From assembly GCA_035495855.1 (NCBI GenBank), contig DATJFD010000080.1:1-25324 (forward strand): a stretch of 25,324 nt of DNA. Direction: 5' to 3'. Origin of the DNA: JAHFIW01 sp035495855. GTDB lineage: Bacteria > Patescibacteriota > Patescibacteriia > SG8-24. The stretch's first letter is position 1, and each line of letters opens with the position of its first letter. Under the pieces are notes generated by a model. The model was not told the DNA's origin. It did not search any database and saw only the letters and a list, made by a program, of their open reading frames with translations. Made by a program: the position numbers and the translations under genes. Shown piece after piece: positions 13,245 through 20,763 of the stretch.

Positions 13245-13271
13245 AAAAAACCGCGGCGTGTGGCCGCGGTT
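13245..13271 (-). terminator. Intrinsic terminator overlapping a stop codon
   Basis: AACCGCGGC, 5-nt loop, GCCGCGGTT followed by T-run on the minus strand. The first base of the stem is the A of the TGA (13271-13273). Confidence 0.9.
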
Positions 13272-14557
13272 CAGGGGCATTCCTGCTCCGCCCTCCGGAT
13301 GGATTCCAGGAAGTAGAGCCGGTGCTTGTCGAGGTCGCGAAAGGTCATCTTGTGGACCTGCTTGCTCGCCGCGAAGAGCGGGAGCGGCGCGCCGAGCGAG
13401 CGCGCAAGCCACATCACGAGCGCCACGGCGACGCGTCCGCAGCCGTCGAGCCAGGGACGGAGCTCGCCGTCGGTCATGAGGTCGGCGTAGGCCATCGCCT
13501 CGACCGTGTCGTTCCACGACGGATAGTTCTTCTCCGCGTTCGACGCGAGGTCCGCGACGCGCGCGTAGAAGACGTCCATCTGCTCCTCGAGCAGGAGCGG
13601 CGGCACCTTCATGAGCGTGTGCTCCGGCGTCCAGAGGCGGTAGCGCGGATTGACCCGCACCGGCGCGCCGCGGGCCCTCTCGATGAGCGTCGCGTCGGCC
13701 TTCAGCGCCTCGAACTCCTCTTCGTACCAGTCGGGCCCGTAGATGCCGTCATTGGCGAGGTCGAACCAGCGCTCGCAATGCCGCCGGACGACCGCGCCGT
13801 CCCAGATCGGCGGCCGCGGCGTCTCGAGGACGTCCTTGGCCAGCAGCATGCAGTTGCGCATGGCGGCGAGCTTGAGCTCGTCGCCGTCGATCATCAGCTG
13901 CTTCTTGAACGGCGCGTCGAGGTTGTCGTCGCGGCCGTGGGCCGTGCGGCTCCTGCGCGTGTAGTTCGACTTGAACACCGTCAGGAAGCGCTGGTCCATC
14001 GCCCGCGTCATGCGGGCGGCGTGATGGTCGTCGCCGGCCATGAGGCCCGCGAAGAGCGCGACGTCGGGATGCTCGGCATCGACCTTGCGGTCCATGTCGC
14101 GCAGCACGAGCGGCGCCTGGCCCTGGACGGACAGGCACTCGTGCACGACGCGGACGCCGCGCGCGATGAAGGCCTCGCGCCAGAGCTTGAGCCCGTCGAG
14201 CGTGCGGCTGACCACGATGGCGCCGTCCGCTTTCGCGTTGGCGCACATGTAGTCCGTCGCCGCGTCGATCTTGGCGCCCGGGAGGTCGCCGAGGACGACG
14301 TCCTCGGAGGCCTCGTTGAACTCCTTGAGGCGGGCGTCGAGCGGCGTCTTCCAGTCCCAGTCCAGGCCCGTCTTCTTCGGCCTGTCCTTGAACGTGACCT
14401 CGCCTCGGAAGGCGGGATACGAACCCGACCAGACGTCGAGCTCGATCGCCCGGGAGCGGAGGCCGTGCCCGCTCTGCAGCCGTTTGGCGAGCGAGAGGAC
14501 GTAGGTGCTCTTGCCGGAGTTCGAAGGACCTCCGACGAGATAGCGTTTGGTGGCCAT
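13271..14557 (-). CDS. P-loop NTPase fused to a degenerate Fic-like domain
   Basis: A 428-residue cytoplasmic protein. The N-terminal half is a P-loop domain with Walker A GGPSNSGKST (9-18) and a Walker B-like VVLGDLPG (87-94), resembling small nucleotide kinases or MobB/KTI12-like proteins. The C-terminal part has a helix, then RPWLDGCGRVA (367-377), a long helix ALVMWLARSLGAPLPL and a final HRLYFLESI. This follows the Fic core HPFxDGNGRxxR, the next helix and the terminal Y-x-x-L layout. The catalytic His is replaced (Arg or none), Asn by Cys and the last Arg is missing, so AMPylation by the usual mechanism looks impossible. The Fic assignment is by eye. A strong Shine-Dalgarno (AAGGAGG, 4 nt before ATG 14557) makes this one of the few clearly leadered genes. 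Its promoter may be TTGACT-17-CACCAT at 14593-14621. Confidence 0.78.
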   Translation of the reverse strand: MATKRYLVGGPSNSGKSTYVLSLAKRLQSGHGLRSRAIELDVWSGSYPAFRGEVTFKDRPKKTGLDWDWKTPLDARLKEFNEASEDVVLGDLPGAKIDAATDYMCANAKADGAIVVSRTLDGLKLWREAFIARGVRVVHECLSVQGQAPLVLRDMDRKVDAEHPDVALFAGLMAGDDHHAARMTRAMDQRFLTVFKSNYTRRSRTAHGRDDNLDAPFKKQLMIDGDELKLAAMRNCMLLAKDVLETPRPPIWDGAVVRRHCERWFDLANDGIYGPDWYEEEFEALKADATLIERARGAPVRVNPRYRLWTPEHTLMKVPPLLLEEQMDVFYARVADLASNAEKNYPSWNDTVEAMAYADLMTDGELRPWLDGCGRVAVALVMWLARSLGAPLPLFAASKQVHKMTFRDLDKHRLYFLESIRRAEQECP

Positions 14558-14561
14558 GGTG

Positions 14562-14568
14562 CCTCCTT
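14562..14568 (-). promoter_or_regulatory. Full-consensus ribosome binding site
   Basis: AAGGAGG on the minus strand, 4 nt before the ATG at 14557. It fixes the start and contrasts with the many genes here that lack a Shine-Dalgarno. Confidence 0.85.
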
Positions 14569-14624
14569 CTTTCGTGCAAAGGGCGATGCTCCATGGTGCT
14601 CCGGCGGCGGGATGCAGTCAAACG

Positions 14625-16292
14625 TCAGCGGACGCGGACGAGGCGGGTCTCGAAACGCGCGAACCCGTCCTCTTTGCGGAGGCGGACCATCTTGGCGGTC
14701 GAGGTCGCCGGCGTGTCGCGCTGATCGAAGATGAAGTTGCCGAGGCCGCGGAAGATAGGCTTGCCCGCGTGGAAGACGACGTCGCCCGGCACGTGCGAAT
14801 GGCTCACCAGCACCGCGTCCGCGCCCGCGTCGATGAACTTCTCCCAGACCTTCTCTTCGGTTTCCGTCGCGAGCGCGCGGTATTCCGTCCCTCCGTGGAC
14901 GAGCACGACCGTGAGCTTGCCCGGCTGCTTGTCGGCGAGCGCGGCGAGCACCTTCGCCTGCGTACCGGCGAGGTCGGCGGATCTCGCGTCGCGCACCGGG
15001 TTCATGACCGCGGTGAGCGCGAGGACCCGGAACCGTCCCTGATCGAGCATGGCGGGACCGACGGCCGTCTCGTCAGCGTCGCGCAGGAGTCGCGCCGTCT
15101 CCGCGCGCCCCTTCGCGCCGCGGTCGAGCATGTGGTTGTTCTCGACGCCCCACAGCGTGGCGGCGCCCTTGATCGCCTCCCAGCGCGCGAGCGGATCGCA
15201 GAAGACCAGCGGGTTCTTGTCCGGCGCGCAGGTCCGCGCGAGCGGGCCCTCCAGGTTCACGAGCCTGGGCCCGCCTCCCTGCCACCATGGGTCGTCCGCC
15301 GCCGACGGACCGGCCACGCCGCGCGCGACCGTCACGTCGCCGGCCGCCGCAAGGTCGCCGGCATCGAGCCGCGCGTTCTCGAACCAGGCCATGGCGAAAT
15401 GGCTCGTGGACTCGCGGACGTCCTCCTCGCCCGCGATGGTCGCTGAATTCGTGTGCAGGACCGTCGAGGGGTTGTAGAACCCGCGCCGCGCGGCGAGCGA
15501 AGCGAGCAGCCAGAGACACCCGGGGCAGTCGCTCTGTGACGGGTTCTCGAGCGCGGCGATGCCGTCCAGGTCCGCGGCGAACAGCGCTTTCGCCGTGGCC
15601 TCATCCTTCTCCCCGGCTTCCGGGAGCGGCAGATAGTGCGAAAAATCGCTGCTCACGACGAGCATCGTGTCGTCATCAACGGCCTCGTCGAGCAGCGCGA
15701 GCAGCCCCTCGCGGGAAGCGCGCCACGGCAGGCGCTGCGACAGGACGAGCGGCGTCACCGGCACGCCGGGGAAATAATGCGCGATGAACGGCAGCACGGC
15801 GTAGACGCCGTGCTCGCGCTCGAAGAGCTTACGGTCGGCCGTCACGAGCGGTGAGGCCTCGAGCGCTGCCAGGATTTCCGGCGCGGCATCGACGCGGCCG
15901 AACAGCGTGGCGTAAGAAGCATCGACCGTGCAGAACAGCGTGGGGCAGCGATGATAGTGATCCGGCGAGAGCAGCAGGATCCGCTTGAACGGCTGTCCTT
16001 CGAGCATCTTCACGCCGGAGGCGATGGTCACGGACGCGGCCAGATGGTGCGGCACGATCGCCGCGCGTATGCGATACTGCGGCGCGGTCTCGACGCCGCG
16101 GTCGGCGCCGTAGATCCCGGCCATGAACGGGCCGACGTCGTCGTAGGGGTTCGGGTACGCGACGGGAGTCCGCGTGACGGATACCGAAGACGTCGGCGCG
16201 ACCGCGTGACGGCCGGGGTAAGCGACGGCGGCCGCCGTCACGAGGACGACGGCCGCGGCGACGCCGATGACGGTAGCGCGGCGGTCCGTCAT
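14625..16292 (-). CDS. Membrane-anchored Memo-CapA fusion protein
   Basis: A 555-residue protein. A membrane anchor (about 7-25) is followed by a Memo/AmmeMemoRadiSam-B domain (about 70-305) with IVPHHLA (81-83), LLLSPDHYHRC (107-116) and SSDFSHY (214-220), plus SDCPGC (255-259) near the usual Cys ligand, consistent with the iron-binding Memo dioxygenase fold. A CapA-like metallophosphatase domain (about 315-550) has GDVTVARGV, NLEGPLA, ENNHMLDRG, VHGGTEY, GADAVLVSHSHVPGDV and GLGNFIFDQ. CapA proteins act in polyglutamate capsule formation. The start at 16292 overlaps the stop of the DUF3160 gene by ATGA, so the two are translationally coupled. Both domains would lie outside the membrane, unusual for Memo. 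No radical-SAM or AMMECR1 partner is present here. Confidence 0.9.
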   Translation of the reverse strand: MTDRRATVIGVAAAVVLVTAAAVAYPGRHAVAPTSSVSVTRTPVAYPNPYDDVGPFMAGIYGADRGVETAPQYRIRAAIVPHHLAASVTIASGVKMLEGQPFKRILLLSPDHYHRCPTLFCTVDASYATLFGRVDAAPEILAALEASPLVTADRKLFEREHGVYAVLPFIAHYFPGVPVTPLVLSQRLPWRASREGLLALLDEAVDDDTMLVVSSDFSHYLPLPEAGEKDEATAKALFAADLDGIAALENPSQSDCPGCLWLLASLAARRGFYNPSTVLHTNSATIAGEEDVRESTSHFAMAWFENARLDAGDLAAAGDVTVARGVAGPSAADDPWWQGGGPRLVNLEGPLARTCAPDKNPLVFCDPLARWEAIKGAATLWGVENNHMLDRGAKGRAETARLLRDADETAVGPAMLDQGRFRVLALTAVMNPVRDARSADLAGTQAKVLAALADKQPGKLTVVLVHGGTEYRALATETEEKVWEKFIDAGADAVLVSHSHVPGDVVFHAGKPIFRGLGNFIFDQRDTPATSTAKMVRLRKEDGFARFETRLVRVR

Positions 16293-18826
16293 GGCGCGCC
16301 GAAGAGCGGCGCGTACCAGACGTTCTCCGCGGGCCAGCCCGCCTTTGCGGCGTACCGGTACGCGTCGTACGGGTCGTCCCCTTCGTAGAAGTTCTTCTGC
16401 CATTCCTCGTCCGTCAGGCGCTTGCCGCCGTACGGCTTCACGAACTCGTAGTGCGCCGCGGTGAAACCGACGGTCAGCCGCGGTCCGTTGGCGTCGCTGA
16501 CCGCCGCGAGGATGACGTAAGGAACGCCGGTGCCTTCATAGAGGATGCTGAGCGGATGGCGCATGTCGCCGCCGGTGTGCACGTCGGCGACCAGCGCCGC
16601 GCGGCGGTCCTTGGCGGGTACGATGGGACCTTCGATGGGGACCGGAACGGCGTCCTTCATTCCCGCGACGATGCCGAGGCGCAGCGTCTCCCAGTCGCTG
16701 CCGCCCTCGAGCATTTCCTCAACGCAATTCTTTCCTTCGTGGTTCGGATCGGGCCGCGTTTCGGTGCCGACCTGTTCGTGCAGCTCTTCATCGGCCAGCT
16801 CCTTCTTCACGTAGCCCTGCACCTGGTCCATGAGCGCGACGAAACGCTCGAGCGTCCCGAGGTTGGAAAGCTCGTAGCCCTGGTCCTTGAGGCCCTGGAG
16901 CGTGCGCGCGGCGAGATAGCGGAGCCGCGCGTAGGTCTCGAGCTGCGGTTCGACGTAGGCCTTGGGCGGCGGCGGCACCTTGCGGTCATCGCAGGCGTCG
17001 TTGAAGCCCGCGCCCATCTCCGCGAAGGACTGCTTGGCGTACAGGATGGTGGCGTGGCGAAGCTCGGTCCAGGACGCGCTCGCGGTCATGAGCGTCTTGG
17101 CGTCCCAGGCCCGCGAACGCATGAAGCGCGGGAGTTCGTTTTGGTGCGAGTCCTGCCAGCTGAACAGGCTGCCGATGGTCCAGAGCCACGAGGTGTAGAG
17201 GTTGCGGCGCCAGTCGGCGTCCGTCATCTTCGCGTTCTCGGCCTCCAACTCGCCCAGCGCCTTGTCGACGGCCGCGCCGCTCTCCTTATCGTAAAAGTCG
17301 AGCTTCGGGATCTGGCTCTTGGCGTACGAGGAACCGAGCAGCGTCATCACCTCGAGCGATGAGGCCATCGGCGGCAGCTTCGCGGGATACCCGGGCCGCG
17401 GCGCCTCGTCGCCCTGCGTCAGGAAGCCGGTCCAGTACGAGTCCATGATGAACTTGCCGCTGAAGAAGCGCATGCCCTTGGTCTTGAGTCGCACCTCGTC
17501 GCTCTGTTCGGTGCCGGCCGTCGCGTACTCGGCGGCGAGGTCCTTGATCTTCGGTTCGCGGGCCTTGGCGAGGTACGCCATCGCGGCCGCGGCCTCGTCC
17601 GGCGTTCCCTTCGCCGCGGCGAGCGCCTGCAGGTAATCGACGGGCATCAGGTCGTCGCTCGTGCCGACCATGAAACCGATGGCCGACTCGAGCCTGTCGT
17701 AATCCTCGAGCGCCTTCGCGTCGCCGGCCATGAGCTGCGTCAGCGCGAACGCGTAGGACGTGAGGTCGGCGCTCTTGAGGAAGAACGGCACCTGGATGAA
17801 CCACTTCATGCCGCGGAAATACTGCCGCCGGAGCGAGCTCGAGGTGTAGGTGCCGCGCGGCGTGAACTGCGTGAAGTCCACCTTGAACGTCACCTTCTCC
17901 TGTTCCGCAAAAGCCTGGTACTCGTCGGCGAACACCGCCGGGATCCCTTTGTCCTTCGCGTCATAGATCTGCTTGAGGTCGGCGAGGACGGCGGCCTCGC
18001 TCGCGGCGCCGAGATCGAGCTTCTTCACGAAGGCGGCCACGTTGTCGTAGGTGTCGATGGTCGCGTCAGCCTTGTCGTGGTCGGCCTGCACCTGCGCCGG
18101 ATCGCGCATCTCCCCTTCTTTATAATAGTCGCCCTGCCCGAGCGGCTGGCCGGCCGTCGCGAAGATGGCGTACGGCGGCACGAGATAGTCGCGCACCTTG
18201 GTCCATTTCTTCCGGTCCTCGGGCGATGCCGCCCTTGCCAGCTCCGCCCGCGCCGCAAAATAGAAACGCTCGGACAGCGAGCGCATCGCGGGATAGAACG
18301 TCTTGTTCTCCATCTCCTTCAGCAGCTCCACGTAGAGGTCGTTGTAGGCATGCAGGAAGACGTCGGACGAATAGAACACCGCGTTCGCGGGCGTCCGCTC
18401 CTTGGCGTCCTTCGAGCCCTTCACCTGGTCGTACAACTGCACGAACTCGCGGACGTTGTCGCCGCCCGACTCCGGACGGATCGACGTGTCCGTGAGCGGC
18501 TTCACCAGGAACTTGCGGTCGGCGAGCAGCTTCTTCTCCGCGGCCGTGAGCGTGAAGCCGTAGGCCTTCTCCATGGCCGCCAGGTTCTTCGCGTCGGTCA
18601 CGCTAAAATCCTTGCCCACGCTCGCGGCGATCACGGTCGCCGGCGCCTCGTAAGCGACGCTCTCGCCGAACCCCGGCTTTTCCGAGGAAGGCGGTTCCGG
18701 CGTCGGGGCCGGGGCGGGAGCCGGCACGGGTTCCGGCGGCGCGGGCGGCCTCGCCTTCCCCAGCGTGCAGCCGCTGAGGAGCCCTGCGCATAAGACCAAC
18801 GCGATGGCGGAGAACGGACGCTTCAT
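16289..18826 (-). CDS. DUF3160 lipoprotein
   Basis: An 845-residue exported lipoprotein. The signal peptide ends in the lipobox LLSGC (Cys20), followed by a Pro-rich spacer and then a very long, mostly helical domain. The order of conserved pieces (FVKPLTDTSIRP, FYSSDVFLHAYNDL, SYWTGFLTQGDE, SSLEVMTLLGSSYA, YTSWLWTIGSL, WTELRHATILYAKQS, and a C-terminal VADVHTGGD with PYVILAAVSD) is that of the DUF3160 family, whose function is unknown. ATG 18826 gives the short signal peptide; the ATG at 18850 only adds a poor extension. The promoter may be TTGCTA-17-GATTCT upstream, but it is weak. The TGA overlaps the ATG of the Memo-CapA gene, so the two proteins are probably made in fixed ratio and work at the same outer face of the membrane. 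Confidence 0.9.
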   Translation of the reverse strand: MKRPFSAIALVLCAGLLSGCTLGKARPPAPPEPVPAPAPAPTPEPPSSEKPGFGESVAYEAPATVIAASVGKDFSVTDAKNLAAMEKAYGFTLTAAEKKLLADRKFLVKPLTDTSIRPESGGDNVREFVQLYDQVKGSKDAKERTPANAVFYSSDVFLHAYNDLYVELLKEMENKTFYPAMRSLSERFYFAARAELARAASPEDRKKWTKVRDYLVPPYAIFATAGQPLGQGDYYKEGEMRDPAQVQADHDKADATIDTYDNVAAFVKKLDLGAASEAAVLADLKQIYDAKDKGIPAVFADEYQAFAEQEKVTFKVDFTQFTPRGTYTSSSLRRQYFRGMKWFIQVPFFLKSADLTSYAFALTQLMAGDAKALEDYDRLESAIGFMVGTSDDLMPVDYLQALAAAKGTPDEAAAAMAYLAKAREPKIKDLAAEYATAGTEQSDEVRLKTKGMRFFSGKFIMDSYWTGFLTQGDEAPRPGYPAKLPPMASSLEVMTLLGSSYAKSQIPKLDFYDKESGAAVDKALGELEAENAKMTDADWRRNLYTSWLWTIGSLFSWQDSHQNELPRFMRSRAWDAKTLMTASASWTELRHATILYAKQSFAEMGAGFNDACDDRKVPPPPKAYVEPQLETYARLRYLAARTLQGLKDQGYELSNLGTLERFVALMDQVQGYVKKELADEELHEQVGTETRPDPNHEGKNCVEEMLEGGSDWETLRLGIVAGMKDAVPVPIEGPIVPAKDRRAALVADVHTGGDMRHPLSILYEGTGVPYVILAAVSDANGPRLTVGFTAAHYEFVKPYGGKRLTDEEWQKNFYEGDDPYDAYRYAAKAGWPAENVWYAPLFGAP

Positions 18827-18869
18827 AGGGACGCGCGCGAGAAGAATCAAAAATCACCGTCAGGATAGC

Positions 18870-18899
18870 AAAAAAAGAGAGGACCGGCCATCGGTCCTC
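18870..18899 (-). terminator. Intrinsic terminator overlapping a stop codon
   Basis: GAGGACCG, 5-nt loop, CGGTCCTC followed by TC and T7 on the minus strand. The stem starts at the G of the TGA (18898-18900) of the helicase gene. Confidence 0.9.
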
Positions 18900-20442
18900 A
18901 CCCCTTGTCCGCGACGAGCCCGAGCTTCTTGAGCCGCGAGCGGATGCCGCCGGGCTGCCGTTCCATGCGCCGCGCGATCTCCTTGGCGGAGACGCCGGCC
19001 CGGAAGAGCGACGACAACGTCCGTTCCTCCTCGGGGCTCCAGCGCGCGTAGGCTTTGGCGTTCTCCTCCTTCGCCTTTTCCATGAAGGACGCCGCCGGCG
19101 CGGACCCGTCCTTCGACTTGCGCGGCGCCCTGCCGCCGCATGCCGCGATGAAGTTATGCTCCGCGGCGGCGCGCGCAGCCACGCTCCTGCTGACCATGTG
19201 GGCCGCAGCGGCGTCCGAAGCCTCGCGGAACGCGCGGTCCTGTTCGAGGACCTCGGGATGCACCTGCGTCGCGCGCTCGTTGCAGCCGAGCAGGTAGAGA
19301 CCCGAGAGGCGCCTGACGCGGGAGAGCGCCACGTACCCCTGGCCGTACTCGAACGCCGAACCGAGGTCGATCATGGCGGCGTCGAGGCTCATCCCCTGGC
19401 TCTTGTGGATCGTCATCGCCCAGGCGAGGCGCAGCGGCACCTGCTGGACCGAAGCGAGAGGCCGGCCCTGATCCTCGATGTTCCAGGACATCGGTTCGGC
19501 CTCGATCTCGGCGCCGCCACGCGTCTTCACGATGGGATGGCCCATGGCGGAGAAACCGATGACCGTGCCGAGCGTGCCGTTCACGAAGCGGCGTTCCGGA
19601 TCGTTGCGCGTGAACATCACCGCGGCGTCCTTCTTGACCTTGAGGTTCTCGGGCGACAGGCAGCTGCGGCGCAGCGCCTCGACGAGACGCTCCGGGCCGG
19701 TCGAAAGCATCATGAAGGACTTCGCCTCGCCGCCGAGCTTGGCCAGCGCCTGCTCGTTGAGACGGTCGACGTCGACGTTGTGGGAGAACAACTTCACGAT
19801 GTCGCGCGGCACCGCCTCACGCGAGGACACGCGGCTGCGCAGGAGCTCGAAATGGGTCTCGTCGACGCCGTCGCAGCGGATGGCGGCGAGGAGGGACGCG
19901 TACGCGGCATCGTCCTGGCGGTGCTGCTCGGTGAGGTAACAGACGACGGGCCGCAGCCAGTCCCAGGCGGAGGAGCGGAAGGCGTAGATGGCGCGGCCTT
20001 CACGCGAGACCGGCGGCAGCTGGAAGAAGTCGCCCACGAGCACGGTCTGGAGCCCGCCGAAGGCCGCGCTCGAGCGCCGCACCGCGCGGCAGACCGCGTC
20101 GACCATGCCGAGCATCTGGCCGTCGAGCATCGAGACCTCGTCGATGATCAGCACCTTCGCCTTGGTGAGCCGGCGATGGATGCGTTCGTTCGAGGAGATG
20201 CGATCGAGGTCGTACGGCGACAGCTCGCGGGCGATGCCGATCCCCGACCACGAATGGATGGTCATGCCGCCGATGTGCGTCGCGGCGATGCCGGTCGACG
20301 CCGTGAGCGCCGGCTCGATGCCGTGCTCGCGAAGATAGGCCACATACCGGTTCACGGTGTGCGTCTTGCCCGCTCCAGGCTCGCCCGTCAGGAAGACGTT
20401 CGCGCCGGTCTTGAGGATGTCCATCGCCTGGTCCTGGGTCAT
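18898..20442 (-). CDS. PIF1-like DNA helicase with C-terminal helix-turn-helix
   Basis: A 514-residue superfamily 1B helicase. Motifs in order: Walker A GEPGAGKT (20-27), TASTGIAA, the PIF1-type IHSWSGIG, Walker B LIIDEVSMLDG, motif III VGDFFQLPPV, TEQHRQ, the KKDAAVMFTRND region, TIHKSQGMSLD and motif VI GYVALSRVR. PIF1 enzymes unwind DNA 5' to 3' and resolve G-quadruplexes and R-loops, relevant to this GC-rich genome. After the helicase core a basic linker leads to RWSPEEERTLSSLFRAG and KEIARRMERQPGGIRSRLKK (about 465-507), a Myb/SANT-like or sigma-like helix-turn-helix that may target the enzyme. ATG 20442 fits the core and the promoter TTGACG-17-TACGAC, whose -10 ends 10 nt before it; the frame to 20550 is rejected. 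Confidence 0.93.
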   Translation of the reverse strand: MTQDQAMDILKTGANVFLTGEPGAGKTHTVNRYVAYLREHGIEPALTASTGIAATHIGGMTIHSWSGIGIARELSPYDLDRISSNERIHRRLTKAKVLIIDEVSMLDGQMLGMVDAVCRAVRRSSAAFGGLQTVLVGDFFQLPPVSREGRAIYAFRSSAWDWLRPVVCYLTEQHRQDDAAYASLLAAIRCDGVDETHFELLRSRVSSREAVPRDIVKLFSHNVDVDRLNEQALAKLGGEAKSFMMLSTGPERLVEALRRSCLSPENLKVKKDAAVMFTRNDPERRFVNGTLGTVIGFSAMGHPIVKTRGGAEIEAEPMSWNIEDQGRPLASVQQVPLRLAWAMTIHKSQGMSLDAAMIDLGSAFEYGQGYVALSRVRRLSGLYLLGCNERATQVHPEVLEQDRAFREASDAAAAHMVSRSVAARAAAEHNFIAACGGRAPRKSKDGSAPAASFMEKAKEENAKAYARWSPEEERTLSSLFRAGVSAKEIARRMERQPGGIRSRLKKLGLVADKG

Positions 20443-20452
20443 AGCGGCGCAA

Positions 20453-20481
20453 GTCGTACCTGAGCGCTTCGCAGGCGTCAA
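20453..20481 (-). promoter_or_regulatory. Promoter of the PIF1-like gene
   Basis: TTGACG, 17-nt spacer, TACGAC on the minus strand, -10 ending 10 nt before the ATG; the leader would be about 3-4 nt. Confidence 0.5.
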
Positions 20482-20517
20482 ATGTAGCGCAAACGCGGCC
20501 GGCCGTCGACGCGTTCT

Positions 20518-20546
20518 TTGGCGTCGGGCAAGCCCCGTGGTATGGT
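20518..20546 (+). promoter_or_regulatory. Promoter of the candidate small RNA / micro-ORF
   Basis: TTGGCG, 17-nt spacer, TATGGT. The predicted transcript start at about 20553 coincides with an ATG 6 nt after the -10. It is divergent from the helicase promoter at 20453-20481. Confidence 0.5.
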
Positions 20547-20552
20547 GCATCC

Positions 20553-20685
20553 ATGCACAAGAGACCCCACCACGTCGCCTGGCGTCGCGTGACCGCTCCT
20601 CGGGGGAGGTCTCTTCGCGGTAGCCGCGCTTGAACGCGCGACGGATGCCGCCGACAGCCCTCTCCGGAGGGCTGTTTCTTTATTT
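20553..20685 (+). ncRNA. Candidate small structured RNA or leaderless micro-ORF transcript
   Basis: A promoter at 20518-20546 and a strong terminator at 20654-20685 delimit a transcript of about 130 nt. It folds well by eye: AAGAGACC (20559-20566) pairs with GGTCTCTT (20608-20615), enclosing a nested CACG/CGTG plus CGCC/GGCG hairpin. A CGCGG/CCGCG hairpin (20616-20628) and then the terminator follow. It matches no RNA family I can recall (not SRP RNA, tmRNA, 6S, T-box or RNase P). Alternatively the transcript is a leaderless mRNA for a 26-residue, Arg/His-rich peptide (MHKRPHHVAWRRV and on, 20553-20633), whose ATG is the predicted first base. It could also be a leader peptide or attenuator for the aspartoacylase-like gene at 20764. 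These options cannot be separated from one sequence. Confidence 0.4.
20654..20685 (+). terminator. Intrinsic terminator
   Basis: ACAGCCCTC, 4-nt loop, GAGGGCTGT followed by TTTCTTTATTT. It stands without an annotated gene before it, which is the main evidence for an unlisted transcript. Confidence 0.9.
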
Positions 20686-20693
20686 GCGAGGAC

Positions 20694-20758
20694 GAGAAGG
20701 GGAAGGCTTTATCCCTTTTCCCCTCTACCCCTTTCCCCCTTCATCCCTTTACCCTTTG
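20694..20758. repeat. Heptad word array D: CCCTTTT words
   Basis: The right arm has six words (CCCTTTT, CCCCTCT, CCCCTTT, CCCCCTT, CCCTTTA, CCCTTTG) at 20713-20758. Their starts are spaced 7, 8, 7, 10 and 7 nt, so phase is looser than in A-C. The left arm 20694-20707 (GAGAAGG, GGAAGGC) is the reverse sense. The array fills the space between the terminator at 20685 and the ATG at 20764. One word provides a TACCCT -10-like hexamer (20750-20755) 8 nt before that ATG. Confidence 0.65.
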
Positions 20759-20763
20759 TCATC

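Noticed and set aside
13187..14734. 515-codon plus-strand ORF opposite the P-loop/Fic-like gene
   Set aside because: GC-rich antisense frame without motifs; the minus frame has a Walker A, a consensus ribosome site and a terminator.
16289..16292. TGA read as Gly (code 25)
   Set aside because: TGA is the stop at most genes and forms ATGA overlaps; reading through it would fuse unrelated proteins.
19156..20463. 435-codon plus-strand ORF opposite the helicase gene
   Set aside because: Antisense shadow; all helicase motifs lie on the minus strand.
20553..20685. SRP RNA, tmRNA, 6S RNA or T-box leader
   Set aside because: The conserved loops and boxes of these RNAs (for example the GGAA tetraloop region of SRP RNA or the T-box antiterminator sequence) are absent.
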